NCBI GenBank assembly: GCA_029881335.1
Contig: JAOUMU010000024.1
Location: 1-33,933 of the forward strand
Direction: 5' to 3'
From: Nitrospinota bacterium
GTDB taxonomy: Bacteria; Nitrospinota_A; UBA7883
Length of the DNA stretch: 33,933 nt
This document shows, piece by piece, positions 14,469 through 22,704 of this stretch. Both the position numbers and the translations under genes were made by a program. A model generated the notes under the pieces. The model did no database searches. It saw only the letters and a program-made list of their open reading frames with translations, and was not told the origin of the DNA. The first letter of the stretch is position 1. The number at the start of each line of letters is the position of its first letter.

Positions 14469-15884
14469 TCAGGCGTTTCTGGTGAAAGGTGTCGCGTCCT
14501 TATTATGGGGACGGATTTTCAGTTGAGCCGCCGCCATGCCCACTGCCAGAAGCAGCAACACCAGCATCTGGGGTTCGGCGTCTCCGAAGTTGTACTCGAA
14601 CATGCCCGCCACCAGGAACGCGGTGATTCCCCCAAGCCCGGCCGTCAGGCCCAAGGATGAATTTTCAGCGCGCGCGCCGGAGCGAAACGCCACGCCCATG
14701 TAATAGTAGGCCATGCCCCATATGGCGAGCCACGTCAGCAGGCAGGGTATTCCACGCTCTACGGCTATCTGAAGTATATTGTTGTGCAGATGGGAAATAT
14801 TAGGCTCTTGTACGTTCGGATCCCTGTATTTGGGATAAGCCTTCGGGAAGCTGTTTTGCCCCACGCCTAATATAGGACGGTCCGCCACAAGTTTCAGCCC
14901 GGCGGTCCAGACATACAACCGCTCTCGATTGGCCGCGTCATTAGGATTGAATATGGAGGCGAACCTGTCTTTCACTCCGCCGGGGGCCGCCGCCAGGGCG
15001 CCGACCACCAGTATCGGGAGGATAACCACCAAGACCGGCTTTCGAAGAGCCAGCACCACAAATGCCCCAGCCGAGAGGCCGATCCATGCGTTTCTAGTCA
15101 AAGAAAGCAAGACAGCGCAGGCGATCAACGCAAGAGCCGGAAAAAGCCACGCGTCTTTCCACTTCTTGGTGTCGAACGCCACTACCGCCAGGCCGGACAC
15201 AAAGGCCAGCATAAGCAGACCAGCGAAGGTCATGTAAATGTCATTAAAGCCGCTGATCCTGTCCGCAGTGGATACTCCCTTTTGCGCGGCCTGGTATACA
15301 CCCACCGAGGCGATACCGGCGCCTGCGGCCACCACGGCTCGCAGCAGGTATGGGATCTTGCTGGGATCTTTCCGAACGAAATCAAAGACCACCAGAAAGA
15401 CTAGAAAGTGCGATAAATCCTTGGAATCCATCAGGGACTCGGACATGTCTATGGAGAAAACCGCCGCCACAAGCGACAGCGCCACGAATAGCAGCATCGG
15501 AACAGCCAGCGGGGAGAAGGAGGGCGCATTCCGCCACGATCCAAATCCAGCCGCATACCACCTGCCGATCCAGCATACAACAGCCAGGCCGATGGAAATC
15601 TGGGCCACGGAGATGGAAAACATGCCCGTGACCACAAAAAGAAATATGAACAACCAGCCGGCTTTTGTCCATTTGTCCGCCAGGCCTTTAGGCTCGGGGT
15701 CGGCCGCCAGAGGGCCATTGCGCCCGTTCACGCCATTTGTGTGCGCAAAAATCCCATGGCCCACTTCTATATCGGATAGTATTTTCACTATTTCTCTCAG
15801 GTCTCCCAGGCGCCCCCATTGCCCGTGGATCCGAAAAGAGCTAACGCAACTACTGGCTCCCATCCATAATCCCGCCCCCCACAT
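14469..15884 (-). CDS. O-antigen ligase/polymerase-like membrane protein
   Basis: After a polar N-terminus of about 70 residues, the protein has roughly ten or more hydrophobic helices. A large periplasmic loop contains PILGVGQNSFPKAYPKYRDP and ISHLHNNILQIAVERGIPCLL, the H-N motif region typical of the WaaL/O-antigen ligase (Wzy_C) family. Such proteins join O-antigen or similar glycans to lipid A-core in the periplasm. The ORF start ATG 15884 yields an odd N-terminus (MWGAGLWMGASS); an internal GTG (VKILSDIEV) preceded by GAGAGA is a better start candidate. It converges on trmJ with 28 bases between and lies downstream of msbA on the same strand, separated by 251 bases without visible genes. 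Confidence 0.82.
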   Translation of the reverse strand: MWGAGLWMGASSCVSSFRIHGQWGRLGDLREIVKILSDIEVGHGIFAHTNGVNGRNGPLAADPEPKGLADKWTKAGWLFIFLFVVTGMFSISVAQISIGLAVVCWIGRWYAAGFGSWRNAPSFSPLAVPMLLFVALSLVAAVFSIDMSESLMDSKDLSHFLVFLVVFDFVRKDPSKIPYLLRAVVAAGAGIASVGVYQAAQKGVSTADRISGFNDIYMTFAGLLMLAFVSGLAVVAFDTKKWKDAWLFPALALIACAVLLSLTRNAWIGLSAGAFVVLALRKPVLVVILPILVVGALAAAPGGVKDRFASIFNPNDAANRERLYVWTAGLKLVADRPILGVGQNSFPKAYPKYRDPNVQEPNISHLHNNILQIAVERGIPCLLTWLAIWGMAYYYMGVAFRSGARAENSSLGLTAGLGGITAFLVAGMFEYNFGDAEPQMLVLLLLAVGMAAAQLKIRPHNKDATPFTRNA

Positions 15885-16135
15885 CCATCCAGGATGATCG
15901 CAAAGATCGTCTTAAAGCGAACCATCCTTGCGTCGAGGTCGTCAGATATTATGGCAGTCGGTTACCATTATCACCATTAAGACCTTCGCCGCCAAGAGTT
16001 TTCTTGCTTCTTTATTGTTTTCGCCTGAAAAGCAAAAACGGCCGCCGCCATGGGAATTCTTCGATTTATCAGCCCCGAAACTGAAAACCCGACAAACCGT
16101 CAAACCTCTCAAGGGGCGGATTTTCCGTGAGGGTA

Positions 16136-17884
16136 TTACCTTTTCGCCTTCACCGTGTCCATGGCTGTCCTAAATTGCAGCTCGAAGAGTTTTTTGTAGA
16201 GCCCATCCTCTAAGATCAGCCGATCGTGAGGACCTTGCTCCGCCACGCGTCCCCCATCCATCACCACGATCTGGTTCGCGTTCAGGATGGTGGAGAGGCG
16301 GTGAGCTATGACAAAAGTGGTTCTCTGGGTCATCAGGTTCTCCAGGGCTTTTTGCACCATCAGCTCCGACTCGGTGTCCAGCGCCGATGTGGCCTCGTCC
16401 AAGATCAGAACAGCCGGATTTTTCATTATGGCGCGGGCGATGGACAACCTTTGGCGCTCTCCCCCGGAAAGCTTATGCCCCCGCTCCCCCACAACAGTTT
16501 CATATCCATCCGGGGCTTTGATTATGAAGTCGTGGGCATACGCCGCCTGGGCGGCCCTCTCCACTTCCTCCATCGCCGCTTCCGACCGGCCATAGGCGAT
16601 GTTGTTTCTGATGGTATCGTTGAACAGAAACACATCCTGGGTCACAATGCCGATCTGCTCCCTCAGAGAGGCGAGGGTGACGTGACGGATGTCGTGACCA
16701 TCGAAGAGGATCGCCCCATCTGTCGCGTCAAAGAAGCGCGGGATCAGGTTCACCAGGGTGGTTTTGCCGGCGCCGCTGGGGCCCACCAGCGCGTAGACCA
16801 TCCCCCTTTTCACATTAAGGTTGATGCCGGATAGGGCCTTGTCGCCATCGTCATATTGGAAAGAGACATCCCGAAACTCAATCCCCAAGGCAAGGGGCGG
16901 CAGGGCGATGGCGTCCGGTTCCTGGCGCACCGTGGGTTTTATGTCCATGATCTCGAATATCCGCGTGGCGGCCGCCAGGGCCTGCTGGATCTTGTTATAA
17001 ACCCGGGAGAGCTTGGCCACGGGGGCGTATAGCATGAACAGAGCCATGATAAACGAGAAGAAAGCCCCCACGGTGGTCTTCCCCTCCATCACCATGGCGC
17101 CGCCGTACCAGATGATGGCGGCGATGCCAAAAGCTCCTATAAACTCCAGCAGGGGGCTGGATAGCTCGTTGATCTTTATCGCGCGGCGCATCCGCCCAAA
17201 ATAGGTCTGGTTCACAAGGTCGAATTTTTCCACCTCGTATTTTTCCATGCCGAACGCCTGCACCACCCGGATGCCGGTGAAGGTCTCCACCAGCATGGCG
17301 TTCAGGTCCGCCATCGCTTCCTGGGTTTCCCTGGACACAACGCGCAACCTCTTCCCCAGCCGGTCGATCAAAAAGCCGGAAAATGGGATAACGAGCAGAG
17401 CCACTGTGGCCAGCCGCCAGTTGTGGTAATAGACCACCGCCAGGAGCACCATCATGGTCATGGACTCGCGCACCAGGTCGTACACCACTATCGACACCGA
17501 GTCCTGGATAACGTAAACATCGTTAGTGATGCGGGAGATGATCTGGCCGGTTTTCCGCTTGGAGAAGAAATCGAGGGACAATCCCTGGATGTGACTGAAC
17601 AGTCCATTACGGATATCACGGATGGCCAACTGGCCGATCACCTGCATCTGGGAGGAGGCCAGATATCGCCCGATTCCCCTGGCCATGTATATCAGAACCA
17701 CCCCCACCGGCAGCAATAACAGCATCTTCTCGTCTTTGCGAAGAAAAATATCGTCTAGCACCGGCTGGATCATCATCGCCGTGGCTCCGGATGTCAGGGA
17801 AACGATCAACATGCAGAAAGAAGCCACTGCAAACCGCCTCCAATACGGTTTTAGGTAGCCTAGCAGTCTTTTATATAGTTCCAT
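16136..17884 (-). CDS. msbA: Lipid A/LPS ABC exporter, MsbA type
   Basis: The 582-residue half-transporter has six membrane helices in residues about 1-315, with LSLDFFSKRKTGQIISRITND, then an ATPase domain with Walker A GPSGAGKTTL, Q-loop TQDVFLFNDTIRNNIAYG, signature LSGGERQRLSIARA, Walker B VLILDEATSALD and the switch histidine AHRLST. Length and sequence style match MsbA, which flips lipid A-core across the inner membrane as a homodimer. It starts 6 bases after the GT9 gene stop, with TAGGG just before ATG 17884, so the two are one operon. A general multidrug exporter is the alternative, but the LPS neighbours favour MsbA. Confidence 0.9.
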   Translation of the reverse strand: MELYKRLLGYLKPYWRRFAVASFCMLIVSLTSGATAMMIQPVLDDIFLRKDEKMLLLLPVGVVLIYMARGIGRYLASSQMQVIGQLAIRDIRNGLFSHIQGLSLDFFSKRKTGQIISRITNDVYVIQDSVSIVVYDLVRESMTMMVLLAVVYYHNWRLATVALLVIPFSGFLIDRLGKRLRVVSRETQEAMADLNAMLVETFTGIRVVQAFGMEKYEVEKFDLVNQTYFGRMRRAIKINELSSPLLEFIGAFGIAAIIWYGGAMVMEGKTTVGAFFSFIMALFMLYAPVAKLSRVYNKIQQALAAATRIFEIMDIKPTVRQEPDAIALPPLALGIEFRDVSFQYDDGDKALSGINLNVKRGMVYALVGPSGAGKTTLVNLIPRFFDATDGAILFDGHDIRHVTLASLREQIGIVTQDVFLFNDTIRNNIAYGRSEAAMEEVERAAQAAYAHDFIIKAPDGYETVVGERGHKLSGGERQRLSIARAIMKNPAVLILDEATSALDTESELMVQKALENLMTQRTTFVIAHRLSTILNANQIVVMDGGRVAEQGPHDRLILEDGLYKKLFELQFRTAMDTVKAKR

Positions 17885-17890
17885 GGCGCC

Positions 17891-18940
17891 CTATCCAGCC
17901 TCCGCCGCCACAACAGGGCGCAGCCTGGCGCGAACCTCGCCCATCACCTGGTCCACCGTTATGGATTCCATGCAGTCAAAATAGGAGCAGTCGCGCCCGG
18001 AGCAGTAGTCGCAAGGGGGCGTATCGGGGCGCACCGCGCCGCCGCCTGGGCCTATGGGACCCCATCTCTCCGGCAGACAGACGAAGATGGGGCAGTATAT
18101 CCCCACTACAGGGACCCCTACTGCGGAAGCCATGTGCAAAGGCCCTGTACTGTGGGCAACCAGCGCATCCAGATCGGAAAGGACCCTGGCCAGCTGTTTT
18201 AGTCCTTCATCGCCGACATATTTCTGCGCGCCCCCTCCCGCGGCTTTGGCCACTTGCTCCACCAGATCCCTCTCCCCGGCGGCGCCCGTCACCGCCACGT
18301 CGAATCCGGCTTCGTCCATCGCCCTGGCCAGATTCTCCCACATGGCCTGGGGCCAGGTTCGCGCCGAGCCGCCGTGGCCCGGATGCAGGCCCACCAGGGG
18401 ACGATCCCCGCGTTTCACAAAATGGCCATGGACCGTTGAGTCCACCGGGATCTTCGCTTCCCTTAAAGGCTCTATTCCCAGCGGGGAGAGCAGAGCCAGG
18501 TTATGATCGGCCTCGTTGATCAGGCTTTTGCTGCGGCGCTGGGACACCCTGTGAGTGAGCAGGGCCTGGACGGCCTTGGTGGCGGGGCCGATGCGAACCG
18601 GAATGCGGGCAAGGGCCACGGTCATTGCCACTGAGGACTTGAGGTAAAGAAGTATTGCCGCGTCGAACCTTTCCGCCCTCAACCTGGCCGCCAATGGCCA
18701 GATCTGACCGGTGGGAACATGGGCGCCTGGGGAACTGAAGGCGATTATTTCGTCCACATCATCCCGGTCCTCCAGGAGTTCGCGGGTGTAATCGCGGGCA
18801 AGGGCGGCTATGTGGGCGCGAGGATGGGCTTTTCGCAAAGAGGCGAACACCGGCAAGGAGAGGACCATGTCTCCGATCCTGTCGGTGCGGGCCACTAGTA
18901 TGCGTGGTTTTTCCGGAAGTATGATGGCTCTTGAAAACAT
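17891..18940 (-). CDS. Glycosyltransferase family 9 (heptosyltransferase-like)
   Basis: PRILVARTDRIGDMVLSLPVFASLRKAHP at the N-terminus is the family 9 hallmark, with GLHPGHGGSARTWP at the nucleotide-sugar site, then LDALVAHSTGPLHMASAVGVPVVGIYCP as the donor-binding segment. The C-terminal region has a cysteine cluster (CDYCSGRDCSYFDCM) as in many heptosyltransferases. These enzymes add ADP-heptose to the LPS inner core on the cytoplasmic face. ATG 18940 gives 349 residues; the track's GTG 18958 adds six residues. Operon with msbA: core sugar addition followed by export. Confidence 0.9.
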   Translation of the reverse strand: MFSRAIILPEKPRILVARTDRIGDMVLSLPVFASLRKAHPRAHIAALARDYTRELLEDRDDVDEIIAFSSPGAHVPTGQIWPLAARLRAERFDAAILLYLKSSVAMTVALARIPVRIGPATKAVQALLTHRVSQRRSKSLINEADHNLALLSPLGIEPLREAKIPVDSTVHGHFVKRGDRPLVGLHPGHGGSARTWPQAMWENLARAMDEAGFDVAVTGAAGERDLVEQVAKAAGGGAQKYVGDEGLKQLARVLSDLDALVAHSTGPLHMASAVGVPVVGIYCPIFVCLPERWGPIGPGGGAVRPDTPPCDYCSGRDCSYFDCMESITVDQVMGEVRARLRPVVAAEAG

Positions 18941-19010
18941 TGTTTTACATCTTAACACGTCAAGTGGTGGTGTGGCGCCAGGTGGAATTTACCTGTGCAG
19001 AAAAATAATT

Positions 19011-19039
19011 TTGTGTATCCGTGGATTATCTGCTACACT
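19011..19039 (+). promoter_or_regulatory. Promoter of the RRM protein gene
   Basis: TTGTGT (19011-19016) and TGCTACACT (extended -10, 19031-19039) with 17 bp spacing predict a start near 19046 and an untranslated leader of about 140 bases. Confidence 0.45.
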
Positions 19040-19045
19040 GGTATT

Positions 19046-19185
19046 TGTTTGAAACGCCAAATTTTGGCTGATGCTATCAGTTTATTGCTTGCCTCAGATA
19101 ATAATTCCAAGATTGGGCAATTATAGCCTCGCACGACGTGACGTCTGTGCGCTGGAAACCATCGTATATAGGATACAGAGAAGAA
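19046..19185 (+). promoter_or_regulatory. Long structured 5' leader of the RRM gene
   Basis: The predicted leader is about 140 nt. Near its 5' end is GCCAAATTTTGGC (19056-19068), able to form a small hairpin. Near the 3' end, GCACGACG-TGA-CGTC-T-GTGC (19131-19150) makes an 8-bp hairpin with one bulge, about 35 bases before the start codon. Long folded leaders are typical of cold-shock mRNAs such as cspA; a thermosensor role is inference. Confidence 0.35.
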
Positions 19186-19458
19186 ATGAAAATTTTTGTC
19201 GGCAACCTCCCTTTCACCGTGTCGGAAGACAAGCTTCGCTCGATGTTTGAGCAATTCGGCGAGATCGAGTCCTGCAAATTAATCACGGACCGTGAAACAG
19301 GTCGCTCCCGGGGGTTTGGCTTTGTCGAAATGTCCAATGCTGACGCTGACGCCGCCATCAAATCCCTCAATGGAACAAATATGGATGACCGGGTTATCAA
19401 GGTTAACCAATCCGAACCAAAAAAGGACAAGCCTAGCGGTCGACGGCGCTCCTGGTAA
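19186..19458 (+). CDS. Single-RRM RNA-binding protein
   Basis: The 90-residue protein is one RNA-recognition motif: RNP2 IFVGNL (residues 3-8), RNP1 RGFGFVEM (42-49) with the aromatic residues that stack on RNA, and a short basic tail (KKDKPSGRRRSW). Start ATG 19186 is set by alignment to the RRM fold and an AGAGAAG ribosome-binding site; the track's upstream GTG would add unrelated residues. Bacterial single-RRM proteins, as in cyanobacteria and many Gram-negatives, bind single-stranded RNA and are often cold-induced. It is followed by a DEAD-box helicase 70 bases downstream, supporting a role in RNA structure remodelling. Confidence 0.93.
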   Translation: MKIFVGNLPFTVSEDKLRSMFEQFGEIESCKLITDRETGRSRGFGFVEMSNADADAAIKSLNGTNMDDRVIKVNQSEPKKDKPSGRRRSW

Positions 19459-19528
19459 CCGCATTACTATCCCTCAACTCACATCGGCCGGATTTGCGGC
19501 CAATTCACACTATAATTGTGCAGGAATA

Positions 19529-20800
19529 ATGACAGACGTTTCATTCGAAAATATGGGCCTAATAAAGCCCTTGTTACGCGCCTTGGAAGATAACAACTAC
19601 AAGACGCCTACTCCAATCCAGGCCCGGGCCATTCCCCACATCCTGGAGGGCCGCGATGTTTTTGGCTGCGCCCAAACCGGAACCGGCAAAACAGCTTCCT
19701 TTGCGCTGCCCACCTTGCAGTTTCTGGACGAGCTTAACGCCAGGCGCACTCCGAAGGCCCCGCTGGTGCTGGCGCTGGCCCCCACAAGGGAGCTTGCCGA
19801 GCAGATAAGCAAAAGTTTCCGCGCCTACGGACGTCATATGGGCGTCCGCGTTTCGGCGGCATACGGCGGAGTGGGGATCGTCCCTCAGGCCAGGTCTCTG
19901 GCCGCTGGGGCGGATGTGCTGGTGGCCACGCCGGGCCGCCTGCTGGACCTTATCGGGCAGAGGATGGTCACCCTGGACAACATCCGGGTGCTGATCCTCG
20001 ATGAGGCGGACAGGATGCTGGACATGGGCTTTATCCATGACATAAAGAAAATTATCGCCAAAATCCCGGAGGAGAGGCAGACGCTATTCTTCTCCGCCAC
20101 ATTCACAGGCGAGGCAGGTCGTCTGGCCGATGGACTCCTGAAAGACCCGGTGAAAGTCCAGGTGGGCCCTGTTTCCTCCACGGTGGAGAAAATCAACCAA
20201 AAGGTAATGTTCGTCGACCAGCATAACAAAGAAGCGCTGCTTCACCTGCTGCTGGAGGACGAGTCTGTGACCAGGGCTCTGGTATTCACCAGGACCAAGC
20301 ACCGGGCCAACAAGCTGGTTACCAAGCTGAGCCAAAGCAAGGTGAGCGCGGATGCGATCCACGGGAACAAATCCCAGCCGGCGCGCCTGCGGGCGCTGGC
20401 GGCGTTCAGCTCCGGCAAAGTAAAAGTGCTGGTGGCCACCGATGTGGCCTCCCGCGGGATCGATGTAAAGGGGATCTCGCACGTGATAAATTTCGAGATG
20501 CCAGGTGACGCGGAAAGCTATGTCCACAGGATAGGGCGCACCGCCCGCGCCGGGGAAAAGGGCATAGCCATCTCCTTGTGCTGCTCCGACGAGCACTCCG
20601 TCCTGAGGGATATCGAAAGGACAACCAAAATTTCGCTGGACGTGAATTCGGACCATCCATACCATGTGGAGCGCGCTCCGTATCGCGGACCGGGCAAACC
20701 ACATGGCGGCCAGAAGCCTTTCGTGGCTTTCAAGAGAGGCGCCGCCGGAAGGCCCCGTTTCACCAGGCGCAAGGGATCGGAGAACCGGCTGGCCGGGTAA
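19529..20800 (+). CDS. DEAD-box RNA helicase, RhlE/CshA-like
   Basis: 423 residues from ATG 19529, which has AGGA 3 bases upstream; the 79-residue extension in the ORF track overlaps the RRM gene and lacks helicase homology. Motifs in order: Q motif (TPTPIQ, 26-31), I AQTGTGKT (48-55), Ia PTRELAEQ, Ib TPGRLLDL, II DEAD (158-161), III SAT (189-191), IV ALVFTRTK, V ATDVASRGID and VI HRIGRTARAG. A short basic tail follows (PRFTRRKGSEN), as in RhlE-type helicases that act in ribosome assembly and RNA turnover, often in the cold. Probably co-transcribed with the RRM gene; a TATAAT at 19511-19516 without a good -35 could add an internal promoter. Ends in a strong terminator. Confidence 0.95.
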   Translation: MTDVSFENMGLIKPLLRALEDNNYKTPTPIQARAIPHILEGRDVFGCAQTGTGKTASFALPTLQFLDELNARRTPKAPLVLALAPTRELAEQISKSFRAYGRHMGVRVSAAYGGVGIVPQARSLAAGADVLVATPGRLLDLIGQRMVTLDNIRVLILDEADRMLDMGFIHDIKKIIAKIPEERQTLFFSATFTGEAGRLADGLLKDPVKVQVGPVSSTVEKINQKVMFVDQHNKEALLHLLLEDESVTRALVFTRTKHRANKLVTKLSQSKVSADAIHGNKSQPARLRALAAFSSGKVKVLVATDVASRGIDVKGISHVINFEMPGDAESYVHRIGRTARAGEKGIAISLCCSDEHSVLRDIERTTKISLDVNSDHPYHVERAPYRGPGKPHGGQKPFVAFKRGAAGRPRFTRRKGSENRLAG

Positions 20801-20853
20801 CCGGCTAGAGGGGTGACCGCCGGGCTGGCAACAGCTCCGGAATGTTTCAATCC

Positions 20854-20888
20854 AACCCGGTTGGCTCTATAGCCGACCGGGTTTTTTT
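20854..20888 (+). terminator. Strong intrinsic terminator after the DEAD-box gene
   Basis: AACCCGGTTGGCT pairs with AGCCGACCGGGTT around a CTAT loop: 13 bp with one G-T wobble, followed by a run of T. It closes the RRM-helicase unit, 53 bases after the helicase stop. Confidence 0.92.
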
Positions 20889-20950
20889 GTTTGAAATCCG
20901 GCAAGGATGCTCCCCACGCGGGGATTCCGGCGCTTGAGGATCGGCAATGA

Positions 20951-21622
20951 TCAGTTGTCAATAGCCGTTATCACTATCTCGGCCACGTCTCCTTCCCACC
21001 CGTATACTCCCGGAGCCAGGTCACCCACACCCAGAATCCCCACGTGCATATGAATTGTCCCTTCACCATTCAAGGCACGCTTGTTGGATCCACAAGGCGG
21101 GCCCGGCACATAGGCGCACAGCTCGTTGTTTTCCTCGGTCCCGGCGTCGTAAGCCGATATCTTTACCGTGGACGATCCTGATTCAGGAAGCGTGAGGTTA
21201 CGCGCGCCAAGGAACGCGTCATTGGTGGTCTCCAACATGCCTGTGGCCGAGAGCATGCTATTGGCTGTTGCGATGAATTCGATCGTGATAGATTTACCAG
21301 GGTGAACCTCTTGCGATGAAGTGATCACGTCTGTCACACCTGGATTCGCTCGCAGCTCCTCCAGCAGGGTTGTCGCAACGCCATCCTCGGCCAGCCATGT
21401 CAATCCGGGGGACGCCACACCGCCTGGAGTAAACAGCGAGTAGTCTTTACCGTGGAGAATGAGAATCGGGGGGGTGAATATCTGGCCGGGGGTCAGGTTC
21501 TTGATGGTGCAGTGGAAAGCGCGGCTTTCGGCCTTGTCATCTTCTCCCGCCGCGCACCCGTAATCAAGCAACGCCAGGCCCATCATCACGCCTACCATCG
21601 CGTATGCTCGTGTCATTTTCAC
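20951..21622 (-). CDS. Secreted spondin-domain protein, probable lipoprotein
   Basis: 223 residues. The N-terminus is a signal sequence (AYAMVGVMMGLALLDYGC) ending at a cysteine; the DYGC box is atypical for lipoprotein processing but possible. Residues about 35-200 match the spondin N-terminal domain: FHCTIKNLTPGQIFTPPILILH, SLFTPGGVASPGLTWLAEDG, and a late acidic/histidine segment (GTIHMHVGILGVGDL). Such bacterial domains are exported and of unknown function; in animals the fold is adhesive. GTG 21622 is chosen because GGAGG stands 5 bases before it; ATG 21616 is the alternative. It stands alone, convergent to the helicase gene and divergent from the SH3-like gene. Confidence 0.8.
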   Translation of the reverse strand: MKMTRAYAMVGVMMGLALLDYGCAAGEDDKAESRAFHCTIKNLTPGQIFTPPILILHGKDYSLFTPGGVASPGLTWLAEDGVATTLLEELRANPGVTDVITSSQEVHPGKSITIEFIATANSMLSATGMLETTNDAFLGARNLTLPESGSSTVKISAYDAGTEENNELCAYVPGPPCGSNKRALNGEGTIHMHVGILGVGDLAPGVYGWEGDVAEIVITAIDN

Positions 21623-21818
21623 TGCATCCTCCTTTGGAAGCTGTCACCGGAAATTCGAGCTTGGAACATTTATATCACATCCGGTGGCTTATTGCTGGCC
21701 TTATGTCCTTTTGGCGCGCGATCCTAAGGTTCGCCATCGCTTACAAAGCAGCCGGCGGGCATCTCCTCCCCTCCTCTCTGAGCGTCAATACCAGGAGAAA
21801 GAATGTTCATATTATCGC

Positions 21819-21846
21819 TTGACAAGAGCATGCCGCAGGTTATAAT
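21819..21846 (+). promoter_or_regulatory. Consensus sigma-70 promoter
   Basis: TTGACA (21819-21824) and TATAAT (21841-21846) are both perfect and 16 bp apart. The start would be about 25 bases before the 21878 gene. This is the best promoter match in the window and suggests strong expression of the small envelope genes that follow. Confidence 0.75.
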
Positions 21847-21877
21847 AATGGCCAATGTGCAGAAATAGGGGGCGTGC

Positions 21878-22210
21878 ATGAAGGGAAAGTTACTCTGTGT
21901 ATTTATCCTGGCCGGATTGGGCCTGTCAGGGGATTCATTTTCGCAAACCGGTCAAAAGACGGTTGCAGCGCAAGATAGACAAGTGTATTCCAATCACGCG
22001 GTGGCGATAAAAAGCGGACTCCTGAGTTGGAGATGGGAGCTGTCTCAAGTAATAGGCGTTCTTTATTCCGGCGTAACGGTGGATATCCTGGCTTCAAAGG
22101 AGGTGGGGCATGGAAAATTCTGGAAACAAATTCAATATGTCGATGTCAGCCGACAGAAAGCCATCACAGGCTGGATCTATTGCGGAAATAGCCCGGATGG
22201 TTGCCCATAA
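21878..22210 (+). CDS. Exported SH3-like protein, 110 residues
   Basis: An N-terminal signal peptide (MKGKLLCVFILAGLGLSGDSFSQ) is followed by one small beta domain. It ends in KFWKQIQYVDVSRQKAITGWIYCG, the tail pattern of bacterial SH3 domains (W.K....G..GW.Y). Cysteines near the end (CG...CP) may form a disulfide. Such domains often bind peptidoglycan or act as modules of unknown role in the periplasm. ATG 21878 has GGGGG about 6 bases upstream and the perfect promoter before it. The downstream membrane-protein gene follows within 14 bases. Confidence 0.7.
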   Translation: MKGKLLCVFILAGLGLSGDSFSQTGQKTVAAQDRQVYSNHAVAIKSGLLSWRWELSQVIGVLYSGVTVDILASKEVGHGKFWKQIQYVDVSRQKAITGWIYCGNSPDGCP

Positions 22211-22223
22211 GGAGCCAACTGCC

Positions 22224-22559
22224 ATGAACGGAACAAATCAATGGAGAAGGCTGTTTCTTCCCTCTCTCATGGTCGCGGGTATCCTGGTGTGTTTCTATTC
22301 CCTGGCCCACGCCGAGCCCCAGGAAACAGCCGTGGAGGCCTATGGCGCGCAACTGAATGTCTGGCGGCCCTTCATCACCATAATATTCATAGTAGTGACT
22401 AATTTCGTCTACATGAAATATGTTCCCACACCTCAACATACCAATGTCAACCTGACTCACTTGGTTGCAATCACCGATATGGCGATTCTGGTAGCGGTAG
22501 GGGTGATGGATAGCGCAGCGATTCTTGAATTCCTCAAATTAATGAAAGCCGGTCCCTGA
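22224..22559 (+). CDS. Small membrane protein, 111 residues, unknown
   Basis: ATG 22224 is chosen over the track start at 22110 because AAGGAG stands 9 bases before it and the upstream part overlaps the previous gene. Residues about 10-28 form a signal peptide or first helix (LFLPSLMVAGILVCFYSLAHA). Two further hydrophobic segments follow, about 47-63 (FITIIFIVVTNFVYMKYV) and 77-95 (LVAITDMAILVAVGVMDSAA). I do not recognise a family. It is probably co-transcribed with the SH3-like gene. GCCGG...CCGGC at 22549-22571 could form a weak hairpin at its end. Confidence 0.6.
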   Translation: MNGTNQWRRLFLPSLMVAGILVCFYSLAHAEPQETAVEAYGAQLNVWRPFITIIFIVVTNFVYMKYVPTPQHTNVNLTHLVAITDMAILVAVGVMDSAAILEFLKLMKAGP

Positions 22560-22704
22560 GCCAGTCCGGCAATTAAATTCCCCTGTTGCGCCTTCGACGA
22601 TTCCATTCCACCATCCCCGTTGACAACAGCCCCGGTTTGACCATATCATTACCCCACTGGTGATCTCTCTCAAACTTTGTAAGGATTGAATTTTAATAAA
22701 CCTC

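Noticed and set aside
15885-16135. Possible gene between the ligase and msbA
   Set aside because: Only short ORFs with poor composition and no ribosome-binding site; I see no conserved feature there.
19292-19528. Upstream extension of the DEAD-box ORF
   Set aside because: It overlaps the RRM gene in another frame and lacks helicase sequence; the ATG at 19529 has a ribosome-binding site and starts just before the Q motif.
22110-22223. Upstream extension of the small membrane protein ORF
   Set aside because: It overlaps the SH3-like gene, while ATG 22224 has AAGGAG at good spacing and begins a signal-like segment.
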